Positions 18,127-33,906 of a stretch of DNA of 64,000 bases are shown one piece after another. The position numbers were made by a program, and so were the translations under genes. How positions within the stretch are numbered: the first letter of the stretch is position 1; every line of letters starts with the position of its first letter. The notes beneath the pieces were generated by a model. That model saw nothing but the letters and a program-made list of their open reading frames with translations. It ran no database searches and had not been told where the DNA came from. The stretch lies in the NCBI RefSeq assembly GCF_003818115.1, contig NZ_RPOI01000014.1, forward strand, positions 103,842 to 167,841. The letters are read 5' to 3'. This DNA is from Citrobacter youngae (GTDB lineage Bacteria; Pseudomonadota; Gammaproteobacteria; Enterobacterales; Enterobacteriaceae).

Positions 18127-19647
18127 TTAATGCAGCACGGTCACCGCATCTTCCAGGCGACCGGCACGATGTTTCACCATTGCTGAAATCTGCGCGCTCT
18201 CTTCGACCAGTTCGGCATTTTTCTGCGTAATATTGCTCAACTCATTTACGGCACGGGTCAGGCTGGAAAGACCATCTGACTGCTCCAGCGTTGAATGGCT
18301 GATTTGAGCAATCAACTGCGTCACATTCTGGACCTGCGCCACAATATCATCCATTGTCCGCCCTGCGGCATGAACCTGATCGGAGCCGGACTGCACCTTG
18401 TCGGCGCTGGCATCAATCAGTTTACGGATGTCATTTGCTGCGCTTGCACTACGACTGGCAAGATGGCGTACCTCTCCGGCCACCACCGCAAATCCTTTTC
18501 CTTGTTCGCCAGCCCTGGCCGCTTCAACCGCCGCATTCAGCGCCAGAATATTTGTCTGGAAGGCGATATCGTTAATCAGGGTCGTGATAGTGCCGATCCG
18601 TTGGGTGCTGTTGGCAATATCGTCCATTGTTTTAATGACTGTATCCATCGCCTCACCGCCCTGTGTCGCTGCGCTGCTGGCGGCAATAGACAGCTTGTCA
18701 GCCGCCGCTGCTGTCGCAGAGTTTTGCTTCACCGATGCCGCCATCTGATTCATGGTGGTGACCGTTTCCTGCACATTTTCTACCGTCTGCTGCGTATGCT
18801 TGTTTAAATCATCGCTGCCTTTCGCCAGCGTTTCACTGTCGTTACGCACACAGCTGACCTGACTCGACACGTCATGAATAAGCCAACGGCACATTAACCC
18901 TAGCTGCCCCACCGCCCGTAGCATCAGACCCAGTTCATCGCTACGGTTAAGATGGGTCACGCTGTTGCGCTCACCGGTCGCGACTTTCAGTGCCTGCTGG
19001 GCAACATTCTCAATGGGGCGCACAATCTGCCATTCGAAAATAACCGTCGCCAGCATCATCACCAGCGCGCTCACCAACAGTTGCGGCCATTCAGCGCCCA
19101 TCTGCTGTAGCGCAGTTGCCAGGATGACAAACATAAAAGCCATGACACTGCGTACCCGCCAGCGAACCGGAAGCGACGGGAGTTTACCCAACCAGCCTTT
19201 ACGTACCACCAGCCCCTTATGGACGCGCCGATGACAACGGCCTTCATTGAGTGCTTTATATAAAGGTTCGACCGCCGCGATTTCCGCTTCCGTCGCCCGG
19301 GTACGGATCGACATATACCCGGTTACGCGTCCTTCCCGCACCATCGGCACCGCATTGGCCCTCACCCAGTAGTGATCGCCATTCTTCCGCCGGTTTTTCA
19401 CAATACCGCTCCACGGTTCCCCCTGTTTCAGGGTGTACCACATATCCGCAAACGCCGCTTTCGGCATGTCCGGGTGACGAACCAGGTTGTGCGGCTGAGC
19501 AAGCAATTCATTCAGTTGATAGCCGCTGACCTGAACAAAGGTATCGTTCGCATGGGTGATATAGCTTTGTAAATCGGTGGTCGACATGAGGGTGATATCA
19601 TCATCCAGCGGTGTATTTTGCTGACTAACGTAGGGATGAGAAGACAT
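18127..19647 (-). CDS. aer: Aerotaxis/redox receptor
   Basis: This 506-residue receptor has the same length as E. coli Aer. The N-terminal PAS domain binds FAD ([44 protein letters not shown]) and senses the redox state of the electron transport chain. One membrane-embedded hairpin lies near residues 165-205, then a HAMP domain and the conserved signalling tip ([23 protein letters not shown]). No periplasmic domain is present, as expected. A strong sigma-28 promoter lies 51-77 bp upstream. It is divergent from patA and co-directional with the second chemoreceptor. Confidence 0.96.
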   Translation of the reverse strand: MSSHPYVSQQNTPLDDDITLMSTTDLQSYITHANDTFVQVSGYQLNELLAQPHNLVRHPDMPKAAFADMWYTLKQGEPWSGIVKNRRKNGDHYWVRANAVPMVREGRVTGYMSIRTRATEAEIAAVEPLYKALNEGRCHRRVHKGLVVRKGWLGKLPSLPVRWRVRSVMAFMFVILATALQQMGAEWPQLLVSALVMMLATVIFEWQIVRPIENVAQQALKVATGERNSVTHLNRSDELGLMLRAVGQLGLMCRWLIHDVSSQVSCVRNDSETLAKGSDDLNKHTQQTVENVQETVTTMNQMAASVKQNSATAAAADKLSIAASSAATQGGEAMDTVIKTMDDIANSTQRIGTITTLINDIAFQTNILALNAAVEAARAGEQGKGFAVVAGEVRHLASRSASAANDIRKLIDASADKVQSGSDQVHAAGRTMDDIVAQVQNVTQLIAQISHSTLEQSDGLSSLTRAVNELSNITQKNAELVEESAQISAMVKHRAGRLEDAVTVLH

Positions 19648-19697
19648 GGTTGCGTCCTGTGCAGGTTATCTGGTTGTTAACTCTTTCGGCTTATGTT

Positions 19698-19724
19698 ATT
19701 TCGGCGCTAATCTTTTTAACTTTA
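19698..19724 (-). promoter_or_regulatory. Sigma-28 promoter of aer
   Basis: The minus strand reads TAAAGTTA, 11 bases, then GCCGAAAT, close to the flagellar consensus TAAAGTTT-N11-GCCGATAA. It lies upstream of the aer start by 51 bp. Confidence 0.88.
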
Positions 19725-19942
19725 GTTGTTAAATTTGATTTAGATCGCAATTTGCGATTAAACCTCAAAATTTGTATGTTTTCTAATTCATTGATTTAAA
19801 ATACTTTCATTGCGTAACTATTCAACGCGCCTTCACTCAGCGCACCGCAATAGTGCAATTTTCGCCCACTTTTAGCGCAATAACGCGTTTTTCTCGTCGG
19901 TTTTACGCGCGTAAACCTGGGCAAAATGCCAGCAAATGTTAA

Positions 19943-21457
<1,515 letters not shown>

Positions 21458-21462
21458 CCACT

Positions 21463-21929
<467 letters not shown>

Positions 21930-21937
21930 CGTCGATT

Positions 21938-21967
21938 GGCTCTCCTGAAAAGGAGAGCCTCTTTTTT
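21938..21967 (+). terminator. Terminator after the ygjK remnant
   Basis: GGCTCTCC-TGAAA-AGGAGAGCC is followed by TCTTTTTT, a classic rho-independent terminator. Confidence 0.9.
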
Positions 21968-22053
21968 GAATCCCATCACAATCACGGCATTCCCCTTTTC
22001 CCTTTTACGCGGCGACGGCTAAATTAGTAACTCATCCGACCACATAACAATAA

Positions 22054-24093
<2,040 letters not shown>

Positions 24094-24106
24094 CGTCACG
24101 TCTTTC

Positions 24107-24140
24107 GTAGGCCGGATAAGGCGTTAGCTGCTATCCGGCA
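24107..24140. repeat. Single REP between fadH and rlmG
   Basis: GTAGGCCGGATAAGGCG...GCTATCCGGC is a canonical REP hairpin between the convergent genes. Confidence 0.85.
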
Positions 24141-24147
24141 CACGCGA

Positions 24148-25284
24148 TTAGCGGCGACGACCGGTTTTGACCGCTTTCAGCACCACGAATTTATTATTGG
24201 TGGCGATGGTCACGCAGTTGCCGAAAATCTTCTTCAGCTTATGGAAGTAGTCGAGGTGGCGGTTGGCCACGATGTACAGTTCACCATTGATTTTCAGGCA
24301 GCGGCGCGCGTGGTGGAACATCTCCCAGGCGATATTATCGGTCAACGCATGCTTCTGGTGGAATGGAGGGTTGCAGAACACCGCGTTGAAGCGGAACGGT
24401 TCTACGCCGGAGAGCGCGTTATTAATCATAAATTCGCTGCGATCCAGCGCGTCCGGCAGGTTGGTTTCCACGTTAAGACGGCTGGAAGCGACCGCCATCG
24501 GTGATTCATCAACAAACACCACGCTGGCTTCTGGATTCTTCGCCAGCAGCGTCATGCCCAGCACGCCGTTGCCACAACCGAGATCGACAATCTCGCCTTC
24601 CAGGTTTTCCGGCAGATGTTCCATAAAGAAGCGCGCGCCGATGTCCAGCCCGGTACGGGAGAAGACGTTGGCGTGGTTGTGGATGGTCCAGTCGGTGCCT
24701 TCCAGCTTCCAGCTCAACGTTTGCGAGGCAGCGGCCAGCTCAGGTTTGCTGAACGTACAGTTGATCAGACGGGCTTTTTTCCACGCCAGCGTCGTGGTGG
24801 TTGGCCCCAACACTTTTTCGAACAGCTCCAGCGTCGAGGTATGCACATCGCGCGCCTTCGCGCCCGCGATGATGCGCGTTTGTGGCGTCACCACTTCACG
24901 CAGCGCGCGCAGTTGCTGTTCCAGCAGCGCCATGGTTTTTGGCAGCTTAATCAGCACCACGCCCGGCGCCTGCGGATATTCAGCGGTACTGTCGAGGAAT
25001 TTGACGCTCGACTCGGCAATATCGTTGTGACGCAGGTTCTCGCGTGTGGCAAGCTCGCTGAGATAAGAGTCGCCAATGCTATACGGCGTATGTTCCGCCA
25101 GCGCACAGCCCAGCGCGCCGAAAGTATCATTCAGGAGAAGCACCGGGCCGCTAATCTCGGTATCGTCCAGCTGTTGCAGCAGATATTCATCTGCAGCTTC
25201 CCACGCCAGCAGCGGGTTAACGTCATCCGTCTCCGGGAAACGTTTAAGTGACAGCGAACGGAAACCGTTGTCTATGTGGCTCAT
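24148..25284 (-). CDS. rlmG: 23S rRNA (guanine-1835-N2)-methyltransferase
   Basis: This 378-residue SAM-dependent methyltransferase has the same length as E. coli RlmG (YgjO) and methylates G1835 of 23S rRNA. It has a degenerate N-terminal methyltransferase-like domain and a catalytic C-terminal domain with the SAM motif [13 protein letters not shown] (near residue 232) and the target-base motif [12 protein letters not shown] (near 303). It diverges from ygjP across an 84-bp promoter region. Confidence 0.95.
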   Translation of the reverse strand: MSHIDNGFRSLSLKRFPETDDVNPLLAWEAADEYLLQQLDDTEISGPVLLLNDTFGALGCALAEHTPYSIGDSYLSELATRENLRHNDIAESSVKFLDSTAEYPQAPGVVLIKLPKTMALLEQQLRALREVVTPQTRIIAGAKARDVHTSTLELFEKVLGPTTTTLAWKKARLINCTFSKPELAAASQTLSWKLEGTDWTIHNHANVFSRTGLDIGARFFMEHLPENLEGEIVDLGCGNGVLGMTLLAKNPEASVVFVDESPMAVASSRLNVETNLPDALDRSEFMINNALSGVEPFRFNAVFCNPPFHQKHALTDNIAWEMFHHARRCLKINGELYIVANRHLDYFHKLKKIFGNCVTIATNNKFVVLKAVKTGRRR

Positions 25285-25368
25285 CGGCCCTCCTGAATGG
25301 TAAAATTTCGGCGTATCCCTGAAAAGGGTGCGTGAGTATACACTTTTTATACTTTATATGGGGCACTA

Positions 25369-25872
25369 ATGAGTCAGTTGACCTATCTGCAAGGCTACCC
25401 GGAGAATTTACTTTCCCAGGTTCGTACGCTGATTGCTGAACAGCGTCTGGGGGCGGTGCTGGAGAAGCGCTATCCGGGTACGCATGACTTCGCGACCGAC
25501 AAAGCGCTCTGGCAATATACCCAGGATCTGAAAAATCAGTTTCTGCGAAACGCCCCGCCGCTGAATAAAGTCATGTATGACAGTAAGATACACGTGCTGA
25601 AAAATGCGCTGGGGATGCATACCGCCGTCTCCCGCGTGCAGGGCGGTAAGCTAAAGGCTAAAGCGGAGATCCGCGTGGCGACCGTTTTTCGCAATGCCCC
25701 CGAACCCTTTTTACGCATGATCGTCGTGCATGAACTGGCGCATCTGAAAGAAAAAGAGCACGACAAAGCGTTTTACCAGCTCTGCTGCCATATGGAGCCT
25801 CAGTATCACCAACTGGAGTTCGATACCCGCCTGTGGTTAACGCAACAATCGTTAAAGCAAACTGCGCCGTAG
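25369..25872 (+). CDS. ygjP: YgjP-like zinc metallopeptidase-related protein
   Basis: This 167-residue protein of the YgjP/WLM-like metallopeptidase family (old DUF45) has a zinc-binding HELAH motif within VVHELAHLKEKEHDKAFY, and a third histidine in that segment fits the family pattern. No signal peptide is visible, so a cytoplasmic location is likely. It lies between rlmG and ygjR as in E. coli. The substrate is unknown. Confidence 0.9.
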   Translation: MSQLTYLQGYPENLLSQVRTLIAEQRLGAVLEKRYPGTHDFATDKALWQYTQDLKNQFLRNAPPLNKVMYDSKIHVLKNALGMHTAVSRVQGGKLKAKAEIRVATVFRNAPEPFLRMIVVHELAHLKEKEHDKAFYQLCCHMEPQYHQLEFDTRLWLTQQSLKQTAP

Positions 25873-25941
25873 CGCACTGGCTTTGTCTTCAGGGCATGCT
25901 AAATTGACGCAAGGATCCCTTTTCGCAGCCTGAAGGCCTTT

Positions 25942-26940
25942 ATGATACGTTTCGCAGTAATTGGCACAAACTGGATCACCCGCCAGTTTGTCGATGCCGC
26001 CCATGAAACCGGCAAGTATAAGTTAACCGCAGTCTATTCCCGTAGCCTTGAGCAGGCGCAGACCTTCGCCAACGATTACCCCGTCGAGCATCTGTTTACC
26101 TCGCTGGAGGCCATGGCGCAAAGCGACGCGATTGATGCCGTTTACATTGCCAGTCCGAACTCTCTGCACTTCCCGCAGACAACGCTGTTTCTACAGCACA
26201 AAAAGCATGTCATTTGCGAGAAACCGCTGGCCTCAAACCTGGCGCAAGCCGAAGCCGCTATCGCCTGCGCGCGTGAAAACCAGGTGGTGCTGTTTGAAGC
26301 ATTTAAGACCGCCAGCCTGCCTAACTTCCTGCTGTTACAGGAATCTCTTCCCAAAGTTGGAAGAATCAGAAAAGCGTTTATCAATTACTGCCAGTACTCC
26401 TCGCGTTACCAACGCTATCTCGACGGTGAAAATCCCAATACGTTTAATCCGGCGTTCTCCAATGGCTCGATTATGGATATCGGTTTTTACTGCCTGGCCT
26501 CGGCGGTTGCGCTGTGGGGCGAACCACAGAGCGTTCAGGCCAGCGCCAGCCTACTGGAAAGCGGCGTGGATGCCCACGGCGTGGTCGTACTCAATTACGG
26601 CGATTTTAGCGTCACGTTGCAGCACTCGAAAGTCAGTGATTCCGTACTGGCCAGCGAAATTCAGGGCGAATCAGGGTCACTGGTTGTCGAGAAAATTTCC
26701 GAGTGTCAGAAAGTGTGCTTTATTCCGCGCGGGGGCAAAACGCAGGATCTTACGGTGCCTCAGCACATCAATACTATGCTGTATGAGGCAGAGGCGTTTG
26801 CCCATTTGGTTGAATCCGGCGAAGTGGATCACCCGGCACTGGCCGTCAGTCGTATCACCGCTAAACTGCAAACGGAAATTCGCCGCCAGACCGGCGTGGT
26901 TTTCCCGGCAGACGAAACGGTAATCCCGCTGACTGCGTAA
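25942..26940 (+). CDS. ygjR: Gfo/Idh/MocA-family oxidoreductase
   Basis: This 332-residue predicted NAD(P)-dependent oxidoreductase has an N-terminal Rossmann segment, MIRFAVIGTNWITRQFVDAA, in which the usual GxGxxG is modified. The family's EKP motif follows (HVICEKPLASNLAQAEAA, near residues 90-107), then a C-terminal substrate domain with GSIMDIGFYCLA. The substrate is not known. A 291-residue frame within it on the same strand is a codon-phase shadow. It is followed by a hairpin and then by the alx leader. Confidence 0.9.
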   Translation: MIRFAVIGTNWITRQFVDAAHETGKYKLTAVYSRSLEQAQTFANDYPVEHLFTSLEAMAQSDAIDAVYIASPNSLHFPQTTLFLQHKKHVICEKPLASNLAQAEAAIACARENQVVLFEAFKTASLPNFLLLQESLPKVGRIRKAFINYCQYSSRYQRYLDGENPNTFNPAFSNGSIMDIGFYCLASAVALWGEPQSVQASASLLESGVDAHGVVVLNYGDFSVTLQHSKVSDSVLASEIQGESGSLVVEKISECQKVCFIPRGGKTQDLTVPQHINTMLYEAEAFAHLVESGEVDHPALAVSRITAKLQTEIRRQTGVVFPADETVIPLTA

Positions 26941-26960
26941 AAGTGTGTAAATGGAATGTT

Positions 26961-26997
26961 GCAGGCCATTGACTGAAAACATGGCCTGTAATATTTT
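26961..26997 (+). terminator. Possible ygjR terminator
   Basis: CAGGCCAT (26962-26969) pairs with ATGGCCTG (26981-26988) and is followed by TAATATTTT, 22 bp after the ygjR stop. Confidence 0.5.
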
Positions 26998-27210
26998 GTA
27001 ACCCGCAAAGGGGAGTAACTTCGTTGTCGGTTGATCGTCATTACGATGTGTGAAAAACCACATCCGGTCACCGGGCGATAACAAAGGAATACGCCATCGT
27101 ATTCCTTTGTTGTTGTAAGTGAGACCTTGCCGAATGGCAAGGTCTATGCATAAAAAGCAGCGGCTAACGTCATTCGGCGTTGGCCGTTTTTTTATGCATG
27201 GGGAAATAAA
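26995..27210 (+). ncRNA. alx leader: yybP-ykoY-type riboswitch (pH/Mn-responsive element, SraF)
   Basis: The 5' leader of alx has the yybP-ykoY hallmarks: AAAGGGGAGTAAC near 27008 and CCGGTCACCGGGCGATAAC near 27064. Stable hairpins follow: AAGGAATACG...CGTATTCCTT (27083-27108) and GACCTTGCCGAATGGCAAGGTC (27122-27144). A last structure with TGCATAAAAA (27148) pairing to TTTTTATGCA (27190-27199) lies just before the ribosome site. The E. coli leader responds to alkaline pH and manganese. Exact ends are not defined by sequence alone. Confidence 0.85.
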
Positions 27211-28179
27211 ATGAATACTGTCGGCACACCGTTGTTATGGGGTGGCTTCGCTGTTGTGGTGGTCATTATGCTGGCCATTGACCTGCTGTTGCAGGGTCGT
27301 CGTGGCGCGCACACGATGTCGATGAAGCAGGCTGCGGCCTGGTCAATCGTCTGGGTAACGTTGTCGTTGCTGTTTAACGCGGCATTCTGGTGGTACCTGG
27401 CTGAGACTCAGGGTCGCGCCGTTGCCGACCCGCAGGCGCTGGCGTTCCTGACCGGTTATTTAATTGAAAAATCGCTGGCAGTAGATAACGTCTTTGTCTG
27501 GTTGATGCTCTTCAGCTACTTCTCAGTGCCGCCTGCGTTGCAGCGCCGGGTACTGGTGTATGGCGTGCTGGGAGCAATTGTTCTGCGTACGATCATGATC
27601 TTCACGGGCAGCTGGCTTATCACCCAGTTTGAGTGGCTGCTGTACGTGTTCGGCGCTTTCCTGCTGTTTACCGGCGTGAAGATGGCGCTGGCAAAAGAAG
27701 ATGCCTCCGGTATCGGCGACAGACCGTTAGTACGCTGGCTGCGCGGCCATTTACGCATGACCGATACCATCGAAGATGAAAAATTCTTCGTGCGTAAAAA
27801 CGGTCTGCTGTTTGTCACGCCGCTGATGCTGGTATTGATCCTGGTTGAGCTGAGCGACGTGATTTTCGCCGTCGACAGTATTCCGGCAATCTTCGCCGTC
27901 ACCACCGATCCGTTCATCGTGTTGACCTCGAACCTGTTTGCTATTTTAGGTCTACGCGCGATGTACTTCCTGCTGGCAGGCGTTGCAGAGCGTTTCTCCA
28001 TGCTGAAGTACGGTCTGGCGGTCATTCTGGTGTTTATCGGTATCAAGATGCTGATCGTCGATTTCTACCATATCCCGATCGCTATTTCGTTAGGCGTAGT
28101 GTTCGGTATTCTGTTTGTAACGCTGATTGTGAACGCGTGGGTCAACCACCAGCACGATAAAAAGCAGCAAATACAGTAA
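27211..28179 (+). CDS. alx: TerC-family membrane protein, manganese exporter
   Basis: This 322-residue inner membrane protein has about nine transmembrane helices and the TerC signatures [12 protein letters not shown] and [21 protein letters not shown], whose acidic residues line the metal path. E. coli Alx is induced by alkaline pH and by manganese, and is implicated in manganese homeostasis. The ATG at 27211 directly follows the riboswitch leader and a GGGGAAATAA ribosome region. A strong terminator follows. Confidence 0.94.
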   Translation: MNTVGTPLLWGGFAVVVVIMLAIDLLLQGRRGAHTMSMKQAAAWSIVWVTLSLLFNAAFWWYLAETQGRAVADPQALAFLTGYLIEKSLAVDNVFVWLMLFSYFSVPPALQRRVLVYGVLGAIVLRTIMIFTGSWLITQFEWLLYVFGAFLLFTGVKMALAKEDASGIGDRPLVRWLRGHLRMTDTIEDEKFFVRKNGLLFVTPLMLVLILVELSDVIFAVDSIPAIFAVTTDPFIVLTSNLFAILGLRAMYFLLAGVAERFSMLKYGLAVILVFIGIKMLIVDFYHIPIAISLGVVFGILFVTLIVNAWVNHQHDKKQQIQ

Positions 28180-28195
28180 CGTTATCTGCTAGCTG

Positions 28196-28233
28196 AAAAG
28201 CCCGACGGCACACTATGTGCGTCGGGCTTTTTG
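28196..28233 (+). terminator. alx terminator
   Basis: AAAAGCCCGACG-GCACACTATGTG-CGTCGGGCTTTTT is a strong rho-independent hairpin 17 bp after alx. Confidence 0.93.
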
Positions 28234-28421
28234 TTCATCATGTCAAAACAATGTTAATTCAAAGTTATAAAATATGATCTCAACGGGGAATCCAGGATAT
28301 TTATCTTCCCGAAGCGTTATCTTTCCTTATACTCAACCGCGCAAACACTTTGTTACATCCAGAAAGATGCGTCGTAAGAGCGCAGGATGGATGAGCAACA
28401 ACACAATGAAAGGATCACGAC

Positions 28422-29666
28422 ATGACTACGCAACGTTCATCGGGGCTACTCTCGCGTTTGGCGCAAGGGAGCCTGGTTAAACAAATTTTGATTGGCCTGG
28501 TACTGGGGATTTTACTCGCACTGGTGTCAAAACCTGCGGCAGAAGCCGTTGGTCTGCTGGGTACGCTGTTCGTCGGCGCATTAAAAGCCGTCGCGCCAAT
28601 TCTGGTTCTGATGCTGGTCATGGCCTCTATCGCCAACCACCAACACGGGCAAAAAACCAATATCCGCCCGATTCTGTTCCTCTACCTGCTCGGAATGTTT
28701 TCAGCCGCGTTAGCGGCCGTCGTTTTCAGCTTCGCCTTCCCGTCGACACTGCACCTTTCCAGCAGCGCTGGCGATATCGTGCCGCCGTCCGGCATTGTTG
28801 AAGTAATGCGTAGCCTGCTGATGAGCATGGTTTCTAACCCCATTGATGCCCTGGTTAACGCCAACTATATCGGTATTCTGGTCTGGGCCGTCGGTCTGGG
28901 CTTTGCGCTGCGCCACGGTAATGAAACGACCAAAAATCTGGTCAATGATATGTCCAATGCCGTCACCTTTATGGTGAAGCTGGTGATCCGTTTCGCCCCG
29001 ATCGGCATCTTCGGTCTGGTCTCCTCCACGCTGGCAACCACCGGTTTTGCCACGCTGTGGGGCTACGCTCAACTGCTGACCGTGCTGGTCGGCTGTATGC
29101 TGCTGGTGGCGCTGGTGGTCAACCCGCTGCTGGTATTCTGGAAAATTCGCCGTAACCCGTATCCGCTGGTGCTGGCCTGTCTGCGCGAAAGCGGCGTGTA
29201 CGCTTTCTTTACCCGCAGCTCTGCCGCCAACATTCCGGTGAATATGGCGCTGTGTGAGAAGCTGAATCTGGACCGTGACACCTACTCGGTATCTATCCCG
29301 CTGGGCGCCACCATCAATATGGCGGGCGCGGCGATCACCATTACCGTACTGACGCTGGCGGCAGTGAATACGCTGGGGATCCCGGTTGATTTACCGACGG
29401 CGCTGTTGCTGAGCGTGGTGGCGTCGCTGTGCGCCTGCGGCGCATCGGGCGTAGCGGGTGGCTCCCTGCTGCTGATCCCGCTGGCGTGCAATATGTTCGG
29501 TATCCCGAATGACATCGCCATGCAGGTGGTGGCCGTTGGCTTTATCATCGGTGTATTGCAGGATTCCTGTGAAACAGCGTTGAACTCTTCTACTGACGTG
29601 TTGTTTACCGCAGCAGCCTGCCAGGCTGAAGACGAGCGTCTGGCAAACAACGCCCTGCGCGGCTAA
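28422..29666 (+). CDS. sstT: Sodium:serine/threonine symporter
   Basis: This 414-residue member of the dicarboxylate/amino acid:cation symporter family imports serine and threonine with Na+. Eight to nine membrane segments and the two re-entrant loops are visible, including [19 protein letters not shown] and [20 protein letters not shown]. The ATG follows AAAGGATCACGAC. In E. coli the sstT mRNA is repressed by the sRNA GcvB. The substrates link it to the tdc and serine dehydratase genes later in the window. Confidence 0.95.
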   Translation: MTTQRSSGLLSRLAQGSLVKQILIGLVLGILLALVSKPAAEAVGLLGTLFVGALKAVAPILVLMLVMASIANHQHGQKTNIRPILFLYLLGMFSAALAAVVFSFAFPSTLHLSSSAGDIVPPSGIVEVMRSLLMSMVSNPIDALVNANYIGILVWAVGLGFALRHGNETTKNLVNDMSNAVTFMVKLVIRFAPIGIFGLVSSTLATTGFATLWGYAQLLTVLVGCMLLVALVVNPLLVFWKIRRNPYPLVLACLRESGVYAFFTRSSAANIPVNMALCEKLNLDRDTYSVSIPLGATINMAGAAITITVLTLAAVNTLGIPVDLPTALLLSVVASLCACGASGVAGGSLLLIPLACNMFGIPNDIAMQVVAVGFIIGVLQDSCETALNSSTDVLFTAAACQAEDERLANNALRG

Positions 29667-29674
29667 TCGTTTCT

Positions 29675-29702
29675 CCCCTCCGTCAGCGGGCGGAGGGGTT
29701 AT
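29675..29702 (+). terminator. sstT terminator
   Basis: CCCCTCCG (29675-29682) pairs with CGGAGGGG (29691-29698), followed by TTATCTTG. It overlaps the ygjV stop region. Confidence 0.6.
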
Positions 29703-30237
29703 CTTGCTGTACGCTTTTTTCAATTTTGAACGGATCAATTCCGCGCTTTTGCATCCGCCGAAAGCGGATAATGTTCAGGCCGTTCATCACCAGAAAGCTG
29801 CCTTCGATCATCGTCCCGCCAATCGATCCTAACCAGAAATTATGAACAACCCAGCAGGCGGTTGCACACCACATCACACAGCGCACGGTTAGCCCTTTGC
29901 AACGAAACAGTGCCCAGGTACTGGCAAGCGTGCCAATAATAGGCAGTAGCTCCATAGCATGCTGCAATTTTGCCAACCCAAGAACCAGCGTGAGGACAAT
30001 AAAAACGGTCATTACCCACAGTTTGCGGGTATGCATTGAGACGAGCGTGCGGATGGTATTAAGCTCAGCGCTCATTCCCGCGGGCCAGGCCCCCATCAGG
30101 AAAAAATGCACGCCAATGGTGGCGCTATAGACGGCGAGCTGTAGCCGGAACCGGCGCTCGTCACGATTAAAAAAAGTGGTAATACCGATCAGAAAGGCGA
30201 TGACACCTACGCCCTGGGCCAGCCAATACGCGGTCAT
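29683..30237 (-). CDS. ygjV: YgjV-family inner membrane protein
   Basis: This 184-residue polytopic membrane protein has about five hydrophobic helices. It is an Imp-YgjV family member that I recognise by its start (MTAYWLAQGVGVIAFLIG) and by NFWLGSIGGTMIEGSFLVMNGLNIIRF. The function is unknown. The open frame extends 20 codons upstream, but the family start is at 30237. It is convergent with sstT and follows a BIME. Confidence 0.88.
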   Translation of the reverse strand: MTAYWLAQGVGVIAFLIGITTFFNRDERRFRLQLAVYSATIGVHFFLMGAWPAGMSAELNTIRTLVSMHTRKLWVMTVFIVLTLVLGLAKLQHAMELLPIIGTLASTWALFRCKGLTVRCVMWCATACWVVHNFWLGSIGGTMIEGSFLVMNGLNIIRFRRMQKRGIDPFKIEKSVQQDNPSAR

Positions 30238-30260
30238 GCAAGCAACCCCAACTCCATTTT

Positions 30261-30335
30261 GTAGGCCGGATAAGGCGCGTTCGCCAGCATCCGGCAACGG
30301 TTTGTGCCTGATGGCGCTACGCTTATCAGGCCTAC
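30261..30335. repeat. REP pair (BIME) between ygjV and uxaA
   Basis: Two REPs, GTAGGCCGGATAAGGCG...CATCCGGC (30261-30295) and GCCTGATGGCGCTACGCTTA...AGGCCTAC (30306-30335), lie head to head between ygjV and the uxaA 3' end. Confidence 0.87.
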
Positions 30336-30371
30336 GGTTTGCGCAGACCTGCAGGCACCATCAGGGATTTA

Positions 30372-31859
30372 TTACAGCGTCACTCCCGACTTAAACAGCG
30401 CGAGTTCCCGGAAATCGTTGCGCTCATTGCAGGTTTGCTTGCCGTTAGCAAACTCAACGATGGTATCGACAAACTCGTTCAGCAGTTGCAGCATCGCTTT
30501 ACCGTGGATTAGCTGCCCGGCATCAAAATCGATCCAATGCTTTTTCTTCGCGGCCAGCTCGCTGTTGGTCGCGATTTTCACCGTCGGTACAAAACCGCCG
30601 TACGGTGTACCGCGCCCGGTACTGAACAACACCATATGACAGCCCGCCCCCGCCAGCGCACTGGTCGCAACGGCGTCATTACCCGGAGCACTTAACAGAT
30701 TCAGACCAGGCGTTTTCAGGCGTTCACCGTAGCGTAGTACATCGACAACTTTGCTGGAACCCGCTTTCTGTGTACAGCCCAGTGATTTATCTTCCAGCGT
30801 GGTGATACCACCCGCTTTGTTCCCCGGCGATGGGTTCTCGTAGATCGGCTGGTCGTGAGCAATGAAGTATTGCTTGAAGTCATTGACCATGGTCACCAGC
30901 TTACCGAAGGTTTCTTCATCGCGGCAGTGGTCCATTAATAGCTGCTCGGCACCGAACATCTCCGGAACTTCAGTCAGCACGGTAGTCCCGCCGTTGGCGA
31001 TCACGTAGTCAGAGAAACGTCCCAGCATCGGGTTAGCGGTGATCCCGGACAAGCCGTCAGATCCGCCACATTCCAGACCAAACTTCAGCTCGCCGAGCTT
31101 ACCCGGCTCGCGCTTATCGTTACGCATCACGTTGTACAGCTGATGGAGATGTTCAATCCCTGCTTCCACTTCGTCTTCCTGATGCTGGCAGACCATAAAG
31201 TGAACGCGGTCAGGATCATACTCCCCTAACGTTTCGCGGAAAGCATCCACCTGGTTGTTTTCACAACCGAGGCCAACCACCAGCACCGCCCCCGCATTCG
31301 GGTGACGCACCATGTTTTGCAGCATGGTGCGAGTGTTGATGTGGTCATCGCCAAGCTGCGAGCAGCCGTAGGTGTGGCTGAAGAGATGCACGCCGTCGAT
31401 ACCGTCAGCGTCATTCGTTTCTTTCAGGAAACGGTTCTGCATCTGGCGCGCCATGGCATTGACGCAGCCTACGGTTGGCAGGATCCACAGTTCATTACGC
31501 ACCCCAACGTCACCGTTCGCGCGACGATAAATCTGCACATCGCGATCGGCAGGTTGCGCGACTTCCGGCTGGAAATCAGGTTGGTAGCGATACGTGTCCA
31601 GGTCGCTCAGATTGGTGCGCGTGTTATGAGCATGAATATGCTCACCCGCCGCAACGTCCGCCAGCGTATGGCCGATTGGCAAACCGTATTTAATGACGTT
31701 TTCGCCTTTCGCAATATCGCGTAAAGCGAATTTATGACCGCGAGTCACCGCCTGGCGCAGGGTGACGACCTGACCATCAACGGTAACTTCCGTCCCTTCA
31801 GCCAAATCAGCGAGCGCTACCGCGACGTTATCCAGCGCATGGATCTTGATGTATTGCAT
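30372..31859 (-). CDS. uxaA: Altronate dehydratase
   Basis: This 495-residue iron-dependent enzyme dehydrates D-altronate to 2-keto-3-deoxygluconate in the galacturonate pathway. It has the N-terminal SAF domain (IKIHALDNVAVALADL) and the UxaA core (SHTYGCSQLGDDHINT, GLECGGSDGLSGITANP, GAGCHMVLFSTGRGTPYG). The family start MQYIKIHALDN is at 31859; the frame runs 38 codons further into a palindromic repeat and is not credible. It lies downstream of uxaC, but a 160-bp spacer separates the two where close packing would be expected. Confidence 0.95.
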   Translation of the reverse strand: MQYIKIHALDNVAVALADLAEGTEVTVDGQVVTLRQAVTRGHKFALRDIAKGENVIKYGLPIGHTLADVAAGEHIHAHNTRTNLSDLDTYRYQPDFQPEVAQPADRDVQIYRRANGDVGVRNELWILPTVGCVNAMARQMQNRFLKETNDADGIDGVHLFSHTYGCSQLGDDHINTRTMLQNMVRHPNAGAVLVVGLGCENNQVDAFRETLGEYDPDRVHFMVCQHQEDEVEAGIEHLHQLYNVMRNDKREPGKLGELKFGLECGGSDGLSGITANPMLGRFSDYVIANGGTTVLTEVPEMFGAEQLLMDHCRDEETFGKLVTMVNDFKQYFIAHDQPIYENPSPGNKAGGITTLEDKSLGCTQKAGSSKVVDVLRYGERLKTPGLNLLSAPGNDAVATSALAGAGCHMVLFSTGRGTPYGGFVPTVKIATNSELAAKKKHWIDFDAGQLIHGKAMLQLLNEFVDTIVEFANGKQTCNERNDFRELALFKSGVTL

Positions 31860-31872
31860 ATCAACCCGGACC

Positions 31873-32019
31873 TTAGAGCCTATCTCAGTAGGCGTATATT
31901 GTCGCAGCCAGTTTGGACACGGACAGCGCGCAAAAACCGGAGCGTACACGCAGTACGTGAGGATTTTGAGCACTGCCCAGGTTCAAACTGGCAAGTAAAA
32001 TAGCCTAATGGATAGGCTC

Positions 32020-32021
<2 letters not shown>
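31873..32021. repeat. Long palindromic repeat element between uxaC and uxaA
   Basis: Terminal inverted repeats TTAGAGCCTATC (31873-31884) and GATAGGCTCT (32011-32020) bound about 150 bp. Inner pairs are GCCAGTTTG with CAAACTGGC and a central GTAC...GTAC hairpin. The right end overlaps the uxaC stop codon. It looks like a dispersed non-coding enterobacterial repeat inserted in the uxaCA transcript; I cannot name the family securely. Confidence 0.65.

Positions 32022-33906
<1,885 letters not shown>

Noticed and set aside
24263..25251. Two long frames antisense to rlmG
   Set aside because: Both are codon-structure shadows of the methyltransferase gene.
26048..26923. 291-codon frame overlapping ygjR in another phase
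   Set aside because: Arg/Pro/Ser-rich translation with no motif; ygjR in the other phase is clearly real.
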